Shown in pieces: positions 22,236-32,990 of a stretch of 64,000 nucleotides of DNA; positions within the stretch are counted from its first letter, which is position 1, and the number at the start of each line of letters is the position of its first letter. Position numbers and translations under genes: made by a program. The notes under the pieces are model-generated. The model made no database searches. It was not told the DNA's origin and was given only the letters and a program-made list of their open reading frames with translations. Source of the stretch: Blasia pusilla (taxonomy: Eukaryota; Marchantiophyta; Marchantiopsida; Blasiales); assembly GCA_050084515.1 (NCBI GenBank), contig CM114272.1, forward strand, positions 2,976,001-3,040,000, given 5' to 3'.

Positions 22236-24232
22236 CTAGGTTGTCAGGTTATTACCAGACGTGTCGAAAAAGGTGAGCTCCGTCAGATTGGAGTAAGACG
22301 CCGGTATTTTCCCCGTGAAGTGATTGTGAGAAAGATCAAGATACTGAAGGTAGTGGAGGTTTCCGATGGATGGCGGAAGACTTCCACTGAAATAGTTCCG
22401 AGAGAGATCGAGGTGTCTTGGGTAGGATCCGAATGAATGGATTCCATCTGGTCCTAGTCCGCCGAATGCATCCGGTAAACTGCCCCACAGCCTGTTCTCA
22501 GAAAGGTCCATGTACAATATCCCCACGGCTGATATGCTTCCTGTCAAGAAAGAAGCTGGCACCGTCCCGTAGAAATGGTTGTGGTGGAGGTCCAGCACGA
22601 AAATCAGGTATCCGACAGGGTTATTCTTGAATGGATCGGCGGGCAAGGGCGAGTAGAAGTAGTTGTGCGAGACATTGAGCTCGGTCATCTGTTGGAAGTC
22701 GAAGACGGCGTCGGGAAGCGGCCCTGAGAACTGGTTCGCCGAGATGTCTAGTCTCTGGATTGATGGCAATTTGAAGATCCACTGCGGGAAGTTGCCCTTC
22801 AACGAGTTTCTGGCCAGGCGAAGCTCTTGGATTCGGTAGTCCAAAACTGAAGAATCTCCGTAGCTCGGTAATACTTTACCTATCTCGGCGGTGCTGGACA
22901 ATCGATTCTCGGAAAGGTCGACCACACCGACAGAAGCGATCGACAGTGGGAAGCCTCCCGTGAGCCTATTGTGCCTAGCGACTAGAGAGTAGAGTGTGTT
23001 TCCGCTGTAGTTGGGAACAGGTCCGGAGAGGTAGTTGTAGGACACGTCGATGGAGATTCTCGACAACTGGAAGAACTGGGGATCGATTTGTTCACCGTAA
23101 CGCTGATGAATTTCTCTGGAATCGGGCCCCAAAGACGGTTGTGGCTGAGCGTCAGGTCACAGTACGAGCCGCAGACCTTGCTAAGGTTAGGGGGAATCAT
23201 GCCCCACAGATTGTTGTTGTCGAGTGCGAGTTCGATCATAGATGTGATATTTCCAGCACCGAGGGAGGCAGGGATATCTCCGCAGAGAAAATTAGTGCTA
23301 AGCCCGAGCTCGGTCATCGTTCGCAGCTGCGAAAGTTCCGAGGGTATTCTTCCTGTCAGCCGATTGCGATTGATCCTGATAGCAGCTATACTCGAGAGCC
23401 CGCTGAGTTCTTTCGGAAGGGGCCCGTTGATTAAGTTATCATCCAGCTCCAGGAACTGCAGCTTAGTGAGATTTCCGAGTGACTTGGGAAGTGGTCCAGT
23501 GATTTTATTGTTGTCGAGTGATATGTCGATGAGATTAAAGACGCCACCAATTGTAGATGGAAGGGGTCCGGAGAGTAAATTTCTTGCCGCCGAGAGGACC
23601 GTCAAGCTCGTCAGCCTGTTGATGCAATCCGGTATTCTTCCGGTGAGTGAGTTTTGCTGGAATCCCAAGTACTCCAGCTTCGTGAGATTACAAATCTCAG
23701 GAGGAATTGTGCCTGTTAAGCCAATCTTGGGGTCATCAAGAGCCCCGTAGGTATCCACGATTAAACGAGTCAGCTGCGTGAGCTTCCCAATTCCAGGAGG
23801 AATTGGCCCGTTGATGTTGCAGTCATCTAGAACAATATAGTTCAGACTACTCCTCTCGAGGATGGCCGTCGGGAATGGGCCGTTAAGCCTGACATTACTC
23901 CAAGAGATAGACTGGATAGCGGTGAGATTGGCGAACGCTTCTTCCCATGCTCTCGGTTTAGCTGGATCTGCCTCTAGACCATGGAGTGACAAACCTTGCA
24001 CGCGATCCGGCCATTGACAAGTCACACCCTCCCATAGACAGCAATTATCCAATCCCCAACCTCTGAATTGATTGGGATTGGAACCGTAGGGTATGAATCC
24101 CTCCTGGAGTTTGAGCAGTGCAAGCCTGTCCGAGTCTCGGCAAAAAGCACCATAGCAGCTTCCAACTGCTGCAAGAATGACGAAAGTACGGAGGATGACC
24201 ACAGATCCTCCGCTGCTGCTTCCACCTCCCAT
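22236..24232 (-). pseudogene. LRR receptor-like protein (no kinase), frameshifted
   Basis: About 660 codons from the ATG at 24232. The predicted start, MGGGSSSGG, leads into a hydrophobic signal peptide (VILRTFVILAAVG). An LRR N-terminal cap follows (FCRDSDRLALLKLQ, WGLDNCCLWEGVTC). About twenty plant-type extracellular LRRs come next, with repeats of the NxLxGxIPxxL kind, for example NSLTGRIP, NLLSGPLP and NHFTGKIP. At about 23095-23105 the reading frame changes by one base within an LRR (EKFISV to YGEQIDPQFF), so the present sequence makes two overlapping open parts. The frame ends at 22236 inside the repeats. No transmembrane segment or kinase domain follows, so it is a receptor-like-protein type or a truncated receptor kinase. 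Such proteins perceive ligands at the plasma membrane. Confidence 0.8.
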
Positions 24233-24289
24233 CTGAAAGATCCTCGAGATTCTTTCTCCTTTCGCTGGTGAAACCAAGAAGCACAAATC

Positions 24290-25467
24290 TGGTCATTAGT
24301 TGCAAGTTATAATTGTAGAAAAAGGGCTAATTTATGAGTGCACTGATGAATCAATATATTGCAACCATGAGATCGAGAGTGAAATTTCCTATCCACAGCT
24401 TCTTAGCGATTGCGTGTTCTAGACTGTTAACCAAGACTGCATCTGAGTTTTTGTTAGTCGCTAGGTCACAAGTGAATTCATCAGGATTCAGAAGTTTTGA
24501 CGGTACGACAATCTCGGTGCATACAGAGATTTTTCTCCATTTATTCCATGAATGATCTCGGTAATTCTTAAACGCCGCTCAAAGGTACAAGACTGACTCT
24601 GCATGTATGTTTATAAAGCAAACGCAGGACCTTCGTGAACATCTTGCACACTGAGAAATTCTCTAGATCTAGCCTTACCGCTTGGAAAATTGACGATGAA
24701 CTCACTTCAAACAATATATAACGCACAAGTTCAAGTCCATATAACAAATTTATGGATGCATTGATACATGCAATACCTGTCATCAGTCGATCAGAAATTT
24801 GTACCGATCCGAAACGTAATGCGTTGAAAGTCGCTGTTGAAGCCGAGCACACACCAATCGGTCGAGAGTGGTGATAGGGTTTAGTCTCCCATTCAGAGGC
24901 ACTGTAAAGATCTGGGGACTCCGTCACAATCAAGTAAAATAAGCGACCATCTGTAACTGCTGTCGGACTCAGTACTGATCCCACATTCTCCAAGAAGTAT
25001 CAACCAAGCGAGCGACCTCTAGAAAATGCTAAAGAACTGATTGTGTAAATGAAACTGCATATTAGATCGAACAAGTGGAACTTGGTGCCTCTTAACTGCT
25101 TCCAGTGACGCAGGCCAAGAGGACAGATGTGCCGGACGTCAACTATGACCCGTTAGGATTGGTCAGCAGATGCCTGGATATTAATACTGGATCCAATGGA
25201 TTGCCAGCGCTGAAGCCTGCGTTAATGAAGCACCCACTGTCCCTGAATCCAGCTCTTAGCCCCCGTAAAGATCGGAAAGCGGACAGCCCTCCCTGTGAAG
25301 ATCTTCATGATCGTGTCCATCGACGTGTTCAGTCTCAACCTCGGGTGTATCTTACACGTCCCGTCTTCTCTCGTATGTGCAATCCGTAGCAGAAAGACCG
25401 TAATGTAGCACAAGGCTCGGAAATTGAACACGTCTTTGTCTTCGTATACTGGGCCCATATTTGAATA
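24290..25467. other. Intergenic upstream of the LRR gene
   Basis: No clear core promoter seen. The overlapping ORFs at 25105-25389 (plus) and 25222-25458 (minus) contradict each other; neither matches a known family. Confidence 0.4.
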
Positions 25468-25501
25468 TGCGCCAAACTTTTCTGGTGCAAAGTTTTGGCG
25501 C
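25468..25501. repeat. Short inverted repeat
   Basis: GCGCCAAACTTT and, 9 nt later, AAAGTTTTGGCGC pair over 12 bases with one bulge. Isolated; may be the tip of a small transposon. Confidence 0.5.
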
Positions 25502-26136
25502 CTTTCCTGTCTATGAAGTCAACTAGCCCGACAACTGCTCCGCAATGTCATGAATCTCTGGGCAACACGACAGTGCTCCCAACGTCATGTCCGATCATCC
25601 TGAGTCGTATCTCCGGATCATATGGCTGATATACTACACTACAAACATTGTTAACAAAAACTTCCAAGAATCCTTGTCAAGTGTCAGCAATGCGCAGCTC
25701 TTCTCTCTGGCCAACATCTCCGCGTAGGCTATGGACAAGCCGAGAGGAGTCGATTTTGGAGCCGAATCAGCGTCATGACACCTCCTTATGGAGGTGGGCC
25801 ATGGACTGCGCATATTCGTGACAAAATGATTTTTTTTTAATTTACTTCAAATTTCTTTCATTTTGCTCAAATGATACGTACGGAAATTCTTTCCTTAGAG
25901 ATAATCTCTATATGTTCGAATTTCTAGGAAACTCGTTAGAGTAAACATCCATGTATAATGATAACAAACCTCCAAAGAAAAATTAAGTAATAACATCTTA
26001 AAAGAACAAGTTAGAAGAAAAGAAAATGGCAACTAACAAACACCAATTCAATGAGATACATAATTGATATTCTAAAACAAAGTTGACAAGAACACTAGTG
26101 GTTGGTCGGACGACGAGAGCAGCCACCCCCCACTAC
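25502..26136. other. AT-rich intergenic
   Basis: No gene seen. Long A/T-rich tracts precede the left edge of the large MULE. Confidence 0.5.
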
Positions 26137-26145
26137 TTCCGCACG
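26137..26145 (+). repeat. Candidate target-site duplication of the MULE (left)
   Basis: TTCCGCACG occurs here and again in the same orientation at 38321-38329; the match extends to 12 of 13 bases with CTnC in front. A 9-bp direct repeat is what Mutator-like elements create on insertion. Placement is by eye, and other boundaries are possible. Confidence 0.5.
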
Positions 26146-26821
26146 GGGTTGTATTCTGGCAGGAGAGAGTAAGAGAAGAGAAGAAGAGACGAAGAGAGGA
26201 GAGTCTCTCTTAAAAAAAATGGCCAAATCCGCCTCCTCTCTTCAAAACTTTTTGACATATTTGAAATTTTTGTTTGCTTTCAAATTCATGAAATCTTTAG
26301 AAGAGAGTAGGTAGTGGTCCACATTTGGCCCTAAAGAAACCTCCTTTTTCCTAGGGGCGAAAAAAAAATAGACATCATAAGACCACTACAAACATTTTTC
26401 CAACACTCTCCATGTGAGCCTAAGTTTCTTAACATTACCTATCTCGGTCTACAAAAAGCAGTGCCCATGGGTATTTTTTGTTGGAGGACCACCCGGATGC
26501 GCATCGGTACGATGCCAACCTCTCTTTTTGCAGGGATTGTTGCCTGTATCATGGCCTCCCCTGAATTGCCCCATAACCAACTTTCTGTTGGTTATGAATG
26601 GTGTCTGCTCAAGACCAACTTTGTGAAATGTGAACACATGAGACGATAATTGAACCAAACGATTGTTAGCTGTCTGGAGTAAAGAGGAACTGATGTCCCT
26701 TCATTCAGATCCTAAAGTTGAGAAACTGAGAAGCTGCATCCCTCCCAACCAGTAAGAAAGCTCACCATAAGAAATGAAAGATTTTTAGAAGTGATTTCCT
26801 TCCACCCTGCACCCACGAAAA

Positions 26822-27781
26822 TCCAACAGGTTGGGAATCCGAAATAGCAATCCGACAGGTAGTAGGAATCCTGCACATCTTAGACAAGAAAAGAAGCCTA
26901 CAACTGGTTTGACCAATGTAGGGGAACGAGCCAAAAGTTAAGAAGCCCGCCACAATGCGTTAGAAGTTGGTGTCACAGGAAAAGAGTCTGATCACTCAAG
27001 TAGTCAACCTGTCGGAATTCGACAGCTTTCCTAGAAATGGTTAAAAAGTTGCAGTGGGCAAAAAGCAAAAAGTTGCAACCCGTGGGAATCATACGGGTTG
27101 CAAAATTGTAATTCTGAGTAGCTAAAAGAACACAATCCATAAGTCCAAAAAAATATTCCAGCAAACTTTTACAAACACCATTATGGGTTGAAAAAATCTA
27201 GTCCTTTATTACCTCCGAAGGAACCTCGGAAATGTACATTTGACCTAGTCTATGATTTCTTCACCCTCGTCATCTACAAATTTACTCCTTACTCTCCTCG
27301 GTGACAGTACAAAAGGAATGTCGTGGGATACAAGTGGCTCCTCTGGCCGATTGTAGACGGGGATCGAAAATGTTGGCGAATTCGAGAGCCTTGGCCCCCC
27401 CCTAGGTACACCATAACGGTCCCATGTAACCTGATTTGAGTCCCACCGCCTTCCTCGGCAATATACCTTGTACGCTCTGTGATGTGACACCCATCCAGTA
27501 TCAATATGTGCTCCTTCCTTGGTAATACCATTATGGCAATCGCATAGGTAGTAGGAATCCAACATGTCTGAGAGAAGAAAAGAAGCCTACGCCTGCTTTT
27601 ACGAGTTGAGGGGAAGGTGCCAAGGGAAGAAGCCTGCCAGACTACCTCTTAAGTTGGACCAACAGGGAAAGAGTCCGATCAGGCAACCTATCGGAATCCG
27701 ACAGGTTGCCTGGAAGTGGTAAAAAGGTGCTGTCGTCAAAAAGTGAAAAGTTGCAAGCAAGAGAAATCCGACGGGTTGCAA
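26822..27781. repeat. Palindrome cluster A (left end of the MULE)
   Basis: Degenerate or complete copies of the CAACCCGTCGGA palindrome at 27005-27026, 27073-27103 (arms TTGCAACCCGT / ACGGGTTGCAA) and 27682-27710, with half-sites near 26822-26866 and 27768-27781. The copies here are more diverged than in the other clusters. They flank or lie between the last exons of the accessory gene. Confidence 0.75.
27245..27564 (-). pseudogene. MULE accessory gene, last exon
   Basis: An open minus-strand frame follows a good splice acceptor (TTTTCTTCTCTCAG just above 27564) and ends in an acidic tail, VDDEGEEIID, at 27245. Recognisable pieces are DSNQVTWDRYGVPRGGP and PTFSIPVYNRPEEP. I do not recognise a domain. 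It follows the methyltransferase-like segment at 27790-28214 on the same strand, with a palindrome-containing intron between them, and I infer it is the protein's C-terminus. Confidence 0.5.
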
Positions 27782-27789
27782 AATAGAAG

Positions 27790-28214
27790 TGTGCGGAGCC
27801 TTTCGTATTCTGCCTTTGCCCCTTTGCAAAGGTCAAACATTCTCTGCCCTCGAGGCAGAGAATGTTCCTGCCACTCTACCATGCGCCTCTGATACTCGCC
27901 CCTGAAAGTCCCACTAAGTCGAACACCAAGTCACCCGGCCTTGAGCAGAGCTCGATGAGCGTTTGCATCAGGGCTAGCAAATTTTCCCTTCCTCCCAGAA
28001 GTGGGGTACCGTCTTGCATGTGAATTCCGAGGGGAATCGTACAAATTATCTTAGCTGTACCCATCTGAGCATGGATCCACACGATCCTGGATCTTGAACA
28101 CCTGGAAACTGTGTTTGGGCCGAACGAAGCACTAAACGTAGGAGTGGTCCATTTGTAAAGAAGCACGTTGGAAAGAATGTCAGCAACATGGCATAATGTG
28201 CAACACATCACCAA
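27790..28214 (-). pseudogene. MULE accessory gene, N4/N6 DNA-methyltransferase-like segment
   Basis: The frame reads GRENLLALMQTLIELCSRPG, then DLVFDLVGLSGASIRGAW, a TAG, and SGRNILCLEGREC. This follows the C-terminal signature of beta-class N6-adenine/N4-cytosine DNA methyltransferases: KPLELMERLI, then PGDLVLDPFxGSGTTxxAA and GRxxIGIE, which form motifs X and I for SAM binding. The glycine motif is degenerate (GLSG for GSGTT). The catalytic DPPY/SPPY motif was not found in the parts I could read, although it should lie upstream in this class. The sequence may therefore be a methyltransferase-derived binding domain rather than an active enzyme. It belongs to the minus-strand accessory gene whose other exons lie at 28.6-32.7 kb. 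Confidence 0.5.
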
Positions 28215-28266
28215 AGAACTCGGCTTGACCCTAGAGAACTTTTTTCAATTACTAACTTTGGATTAT

Positions 28267-28570
28267 CTTGTCGGAGTCCGACGGGTTGTTTTGTCCCTGA
28301 CCAACCCGTCAGAAGGCGACGGGTTGCTGGCCTAGAGCAGCCCATGCTCGGATGAGATCAACCCGTCGCTTTCCGACGGGTTGCAGCTTTCCGGAAACAC
28401 AGGGAAAAACCAAAAGCAACTGCAACCCGTCGGGTTCCGACGGGTTGCAGGTACACCACGGTTTTCCTTGTGTTTCTGGGAAAGATGCAACCCGTCGGAA
28501 ACCGACGGGTTGCTCTTAGCCGAGCATGGGCTGCTCTTAGCCTGCAACCCGTCGCCTTCTGACAGCTTGC
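28267..28570. repeat. Palindrome cluster B inside a ~200-bp foldback
   Basis: Six palindromes start near 28267, 28301, 28359, 28421, 28486 and 28542. The four from 28359 to 28513 sit within a larger imperfect inverted repeat of about 28334-28535, centred near 28435. AGCAGCCCATGCTCGG on the left meets CCGAGCATGGGCTGCT on the right. The whole lies between exons of the accessory gene, so its RNA could fold into a long branched hairpin. Confidence 0.85.
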
Positions 28571-28607
28571 TCACGGAAAAAAACAACGGAGATATACTAT
28601 CTGAAAT

Positions 28608-30645
28608 TCACACGCATTGAGCCTTACCCGAATTTGAATTTATATTTGAGATTATACTACACGAATTGAGCTTTACCCGAATCTGACTTGTCGCGGATCG
28701 GAGTGGGTACTCGTTTTTTATGATCCACGATTGCGCCGTCCTCCACTTTAGCGACCTCTTGACGCACTGAAGGTTGAAGAGCTCGTCCTCGCTCCCTCCA
28801 GTCAACACTAAGAAGCAGCCCCTATCACTCAAATAACGCGATTTGGTCATAAGAGAGCGGCACATTCCAGTCAGGTACCCCGTCCGACGGATTCTCGCCC
28901 TACAGTTGCAACCCCGAGGGCAGATCAACGATCAAGAGATCCACCGCAACCTCTTCAACCACTCCATTCACCGTCCAGGGAGCGTGCCCATTTCGTTGGA
29001 GCTTCCGTGCCAGCGTTGTCAATTTATCAATGGGTGGTGTCGACGCTTGAGAATTGAAGCTTTTCAGCTCATCCAGTAAAGGATTGAACTGAAGGAGGAC
29101 GCTTGTCCGGGTCGATGTTTCTCTGTGTCTTCCCAAGGATGATGGACTGTATTCTCCTTGGGACAACCCTGGAACCTCTCGCTTCCGCTTATCCCGAGTT
29201 TGCGGACGGCTTGTCAAGATCTCTATGACCTCAGACTCTGCTGGGGTTTTTTTTTTGCCGAGGACCTAGTCCGACCCTCTCTCCCCGCTCGCCCGAACGA
29301 TTCCGCCTTTGGCCTTGAATCTTCAGCCTCTCTTTGGGAAGACTCGGCCTCGGAATTCTTCCCTCCCCTCGCCTTGCCTTTGAGACCCGTTGTGGATTTG
29401 TCTTTGGCTGTGCGGACCTTTGAAGCCAACTGAGCTGTCTCGAGGGCTTGCTCTTCCGCATCTCCTCCGAAGAAGTCTTCAGGCTGCACAAAATTGGGGA
29501 TGTCATCTTGTCCTGAGGCCACTGCATCATGAAGCACTCATAAATCTTTCTCGGTGATGTCTTCAGGGTCGTTTGAAGTCAAGCCAAATCGGGCAATTCT
29601 CCACCTCCCAATCGGACATGTGTTGCGCCATCTCCATGTCATACATGGAGAATGTCTCTCCATCAGGCCGCGAAGCCCAAAATTTCAAGGCTGCCGGTAA
29701 TTTTCCGCAGGTACCTGCATTCTTACAATGGACGAGGTACCTGAAGACCATCCGTTGGGCAGCTTTCACTCAAACTGAATTGGCCGCCTGCTCCTGTAGA
29801 TCTCGCGTCTTCTCTGCTTGATCTCGTTTGTTCCCCTCGATTTCTTCGTCAAGCTCTGCCTAAGGGAGGATGCAACCCTTGAACATTGTCTTGAATCTGG
29901 GGTTTTTTATTGGCTTGTCTCGGATGTCGTCGAGCCAAACCTCGAAATCTACAGAACTTTCCAAGTTTTCTTCATCCGGAATGGGCTCTAATCTTTTGAG
30001 CTCCGCTTGCAGATCGTCCAACACGGACGTCCCGATAACCCGCAACGCGTCACAGAACGACCATTCGCGGAGCCAGTGGGAGATCATTGGATCGGACACA
30101 CCCGGAGGATGGTGTGCCGCCCTCTTCTAGGCCTCTATGCCCTCGAGACTGATTTTCATCAGTCGGATCCTCCTAAACTCGCTTATGCCGGACAACGCAA
30201 ACCGATGCACGCGATCTAGGGACACTTTCTCCCCAATCCGACCTTGCGGATCTTCATCCCTTTTATGCTGGTGCTTGATAATCGCCTTCAGCTCCTTGTA
30301 AAACTCCAAACCAAGTTCGGGGTTGAGAATGCTAATGTAGCGCTGCATCTTGCTCACCGTGTATTTCGTGGCTGCAGATACTGCAGCTTGGATGAATTTC
30401 GCGCGCTCAGACCCAGATACTTTCTCCCTCCGCTCCACCTCCAATGCAGCGCTCTTCTTCGCGGCCTGTATCTTCGACCAGCAAAGGATTGTTACGGCTG
30501 CATCTTGGGAAATAAACTTATTTACCCAAGTCTTCTTTTTTATCTGTGCACCCTTTGCAAGCATCTGATTTACCAGGGCGTCGCCCAAGAACCCCTTGTA
30601 CTCTGTCGGATGCGTCGTAAGCACCTCCGATGCAATCTTGCACAT
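28608..30645 (-). pseudogene. MULE accessory gene, central region
   Basis: From 30645 to 29563 a single frame holds about 360 codons broken by TAG at 30127, TAG at 29860 and TGA near 29770. A one-base shift near 29570 continues it (NFVQPEDFFGGDAEEQ) to 29223, then another to about 28900. A further frame (28928-28608) holds DRGCFLVLTGGSEDELFN and KRSLKWRTAQSW. The region is rich in lysine and glutamate, with helical stretches (AALEVERREKVSGSERAKF) and basic low-complexity sequence (KGKARGGKNSEAESSQREAE) typical of nuclear DNA-associated proteins. No known domain is certain. The three stops within one frame fit CAG or CGA to TAG/TGA changes. It is transcribed away from the transposase gene. Confidence 0.55.
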
Positions 30646-30650
30646 CCAAA

Positions 30651-31460
30651 CTCAACCCGTCAAAAAATTTGTAAGTTACATGGGTTCTTGCAACCCATCG
30701 GACTGCGACGGGTCGTCACAGCTCAAGGTCGGATTCTAGCAACGAGCTAAATGATGCAACCCGTCGGAGTCCGACGGATTGCATTCACATTTATGAATGC
30801 CTGGTTTCAACCCGTTCGACTCCGATGGGTTGTCAGATAGTCTGTATCAAATGTGAACATAGCAACCCGTCGGAGAACGACAGGTTGCGCAATTGAATGG
30901 AAACCTGCAATTTGACGCAAAATTTGCAATACCAACTTCCGAATGCAACCCGTCGGACTCCGACGAGTTGCTTTCGCCAAAAACATAAAAAAAACCTCCA
31001 AACAGTTTCGAGTCAAGCAACCCGTCGGACTTTGACGGGTTGGTTTGGGCCAAAAACATACTAAACCTGTGGTCAGTCGAACAACTCGTCGGAGTCCGAC
31101 GAGTTTCTTTCTTCAAAAAACATCATGAAAAGGCGGCGAGTCGAGCAACCCGTCGGAGTCCGACGGGTTGCTTTGGGCCAAAAACATACTAAACCTGTGG
31201 TCAGTCGAACCACTCGTCGGAGTCCGACGAGTTGCTTTCTTCAAAAAACATCCTGAAAAGGCGGCGAGTCGAGCAAAAACATCCTAACTTCTGCCGTCAT
31301 TCAAGCAACTCGTCGAACTCCGACGAGTTGCTTTCGGCAAAAAACAACCTAACCCATTAATCAATCGAGCAACTCGTCAGAGTCCGACGAGCTGCGTTTG
31401 GCCAAAAGCATCCCAACAACAGTGCCGCCCCAAACAACTTGTCGGAGTCTGACGATTTGC
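30651..31460. repeat. Palindrome array C, period ~64 bp
   Basis: Twelve palindromes start near 30690, 30755, 30807, 30862, 30944, 31018, 31082, 31145, 31210, 31305, 31369 and 31435, plus a half-site at 30651. From 31018 on, the spacing is 63-66 bp, with one 95-bp gap. The spacer carries a repeated CAAAAACATnCTnAACC-like unit. Several copies have the variant arm CAACTCGTCGGA with a matching compensatory change on the other arm. It lies between accessory-gene exons. Confidence 0.9.
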
Positions 31461-31648
31461 AGCAAGAAGATATTTACGTGTTCATGGCATGCATTGCCAT
31501 CTCCACCGTTGCCATGTGATGAGGGTATGGATGAAGGAAATTGCCTTCACGCAAAAATGTGCCTCCAAGGAATTGGGCCGCTCCTCTGCAAACTTGGTCC
31601 ACGCCATGAACCTATGATTTCCATCTCAGATGAAGAAATGCAGATTCC

Positions 31649-32678
31649 TCAGATGAATTCCGTGCCCTCTACTTGCCTTCTGAAATCCTGGTCTCTCATC
31701 CTCCACAATGTGTCGAGCTTTTCCAAGTCCTCCTCCGTAACGAGGGCTTGAGTTCCATGCTCGTCGTAAGGCTGAACATAGAAGGGAGGGAAGCTGTCGA
31801 CGTAGGATGCTATCGCCGCCGATTGTTTTAGCTTCGCGATGTCCTCGTCGGACTGAATTTCGTCGGACGTATTCCATTGTCCGCAATCGGCAGAGTGGAA
31901 TCCTCGGGGCGTTGTGGCCCTCCATTAGTGCCATTTGCTTTACCACCTGTCAGAATCGGGACAAGATCAATAAGCTACACTGAATTCCCAATGAATTGCA
32001 ATTCACATAATTCAAAAAACCCAGACCCTCTCTTACCCGCTCAAAGATTGGGTCGGTTTCTTAACCAGCCAACTTGTCTGAGAGAGTAGCTGGCAAGTCG
32101 ACTGGGAACTCGTCGATCCGATAGAGGTCAATGTCTTCCGCCGGGCTTGGAGACGCTCTCCGGCTTCTTCGGCAATGTCCACCATCTCCACGCTGGCGGT
32201 CCTCATGACCTCATCCTCCGTGATTTGAACTTCTGGCGTTTCCGCTATGTTGATTGTGTCCCCAGACTTCATCGGGGACATTTCCCGCATCTCAACACTT
32301 TCAGTTGGACGGGCACGGCTGTCGTCAATGGCTATCGATTTTTTCCCTCCTCGCTTTAGCCAATTCTGCTCTCCTCACCGACGCGTCCAGACGCTTCTTT
32401 TCTCTCTTTTCGTCGGCGATCCTTTTCTTCAAGGCCTGCGACATCTCAGCCTCTGCGTTCTGTCTCTCGAGCGCCTCTTGTACACGTCTTGCAAGAAGCT
32501 CCTGGTTGTGCATCTCCGCTTCCCGTTCCCGCTCCTCGATTTCTTGCTGCCTAATCTCATTTTCCGAACGAGGCCCTGGAGATGCTGACGTAGGAGTCCC
32601 AATGGACTTCGAAGTGCAGCTCCCAGACTTAGTTGCTTGAACTTTTTTCCTGGTCATTTTTCCCGGAAATGCCTCCAC
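31649..32678 (-). pseudogene. MULE accessory gene, 5' exons
   Basis: The start at 32678 gives MEAFPGKMTRKKVQ, then a charged coiled coil (EIRQQEIEEREREAE, LARRVQEALERQN, DEKREKKRLDASV). A one-base difference in a six-T run at 32339-32344 breaks the frame; it continues as SIAIDDSRARPTESVEM and, after another shift near 32150, ends AEDIDLYRIDEFPVDLPA near 32060 at a possible donor (CTG/GTTAAG). After an acceptor at about 31948 (TTCTGACAG) the best frame runs from 31879 (QWNTSDEIQSDEDIAK, YVDSFPPFYVQPYDEHG) to a TGA at 31649. The reading lacks an ATG, so a start-codon ORF scan misses it. It is a coiled-coil, acidic protein; no named domain is seen. Confidence 0.55.
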
Positions 32679-32894
32679 CTATGTCCATGATCAATCGCTT
32701 GATCAATCACCTTGCTCATGTCCAGATGAGTTGCCTTGATGGATAGCTCGAATCGTCTCGAGATCGTTTGGTCGAACCGTCTCGCTCTCGTTCCCTTGTA
32801 AAAGCCCCTTCGTATCTGATCAGTTGCTGAGTTGCTGCGCGGGAGAGGAATGGAGATCGAGAAATGAGAAACAGGAAATGAGCGATTTCTGCCC

Positions 32895-32902
32895 TATTTA
32901 TA
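32895..32902 (-). promoter_or_regulatory. TATA box of the MULE accessory gene
   Basis: TATAAATA on the minus strand, about 217 nt before the ATG at 32678. Palindrome array D begins 89 bp behind it. Confidence 0.6.
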
Positions 32903-32990
32903 CTTTTCTAGCCGTTGGGCTGACCGTTGGGTCCCGTCGTCCTTTCGACGGAGACGTGCCGGCCGTTAGGGAAGTCCGGAAGTGAAAAAT

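Noticed and set aside
26414-26658. Overlapping ORFs on both strands at the left end of the MULE
   Set aside because: Readings on both strands are equally plausible, no family is recognised, and no splice link to the accessory gene could be seen.
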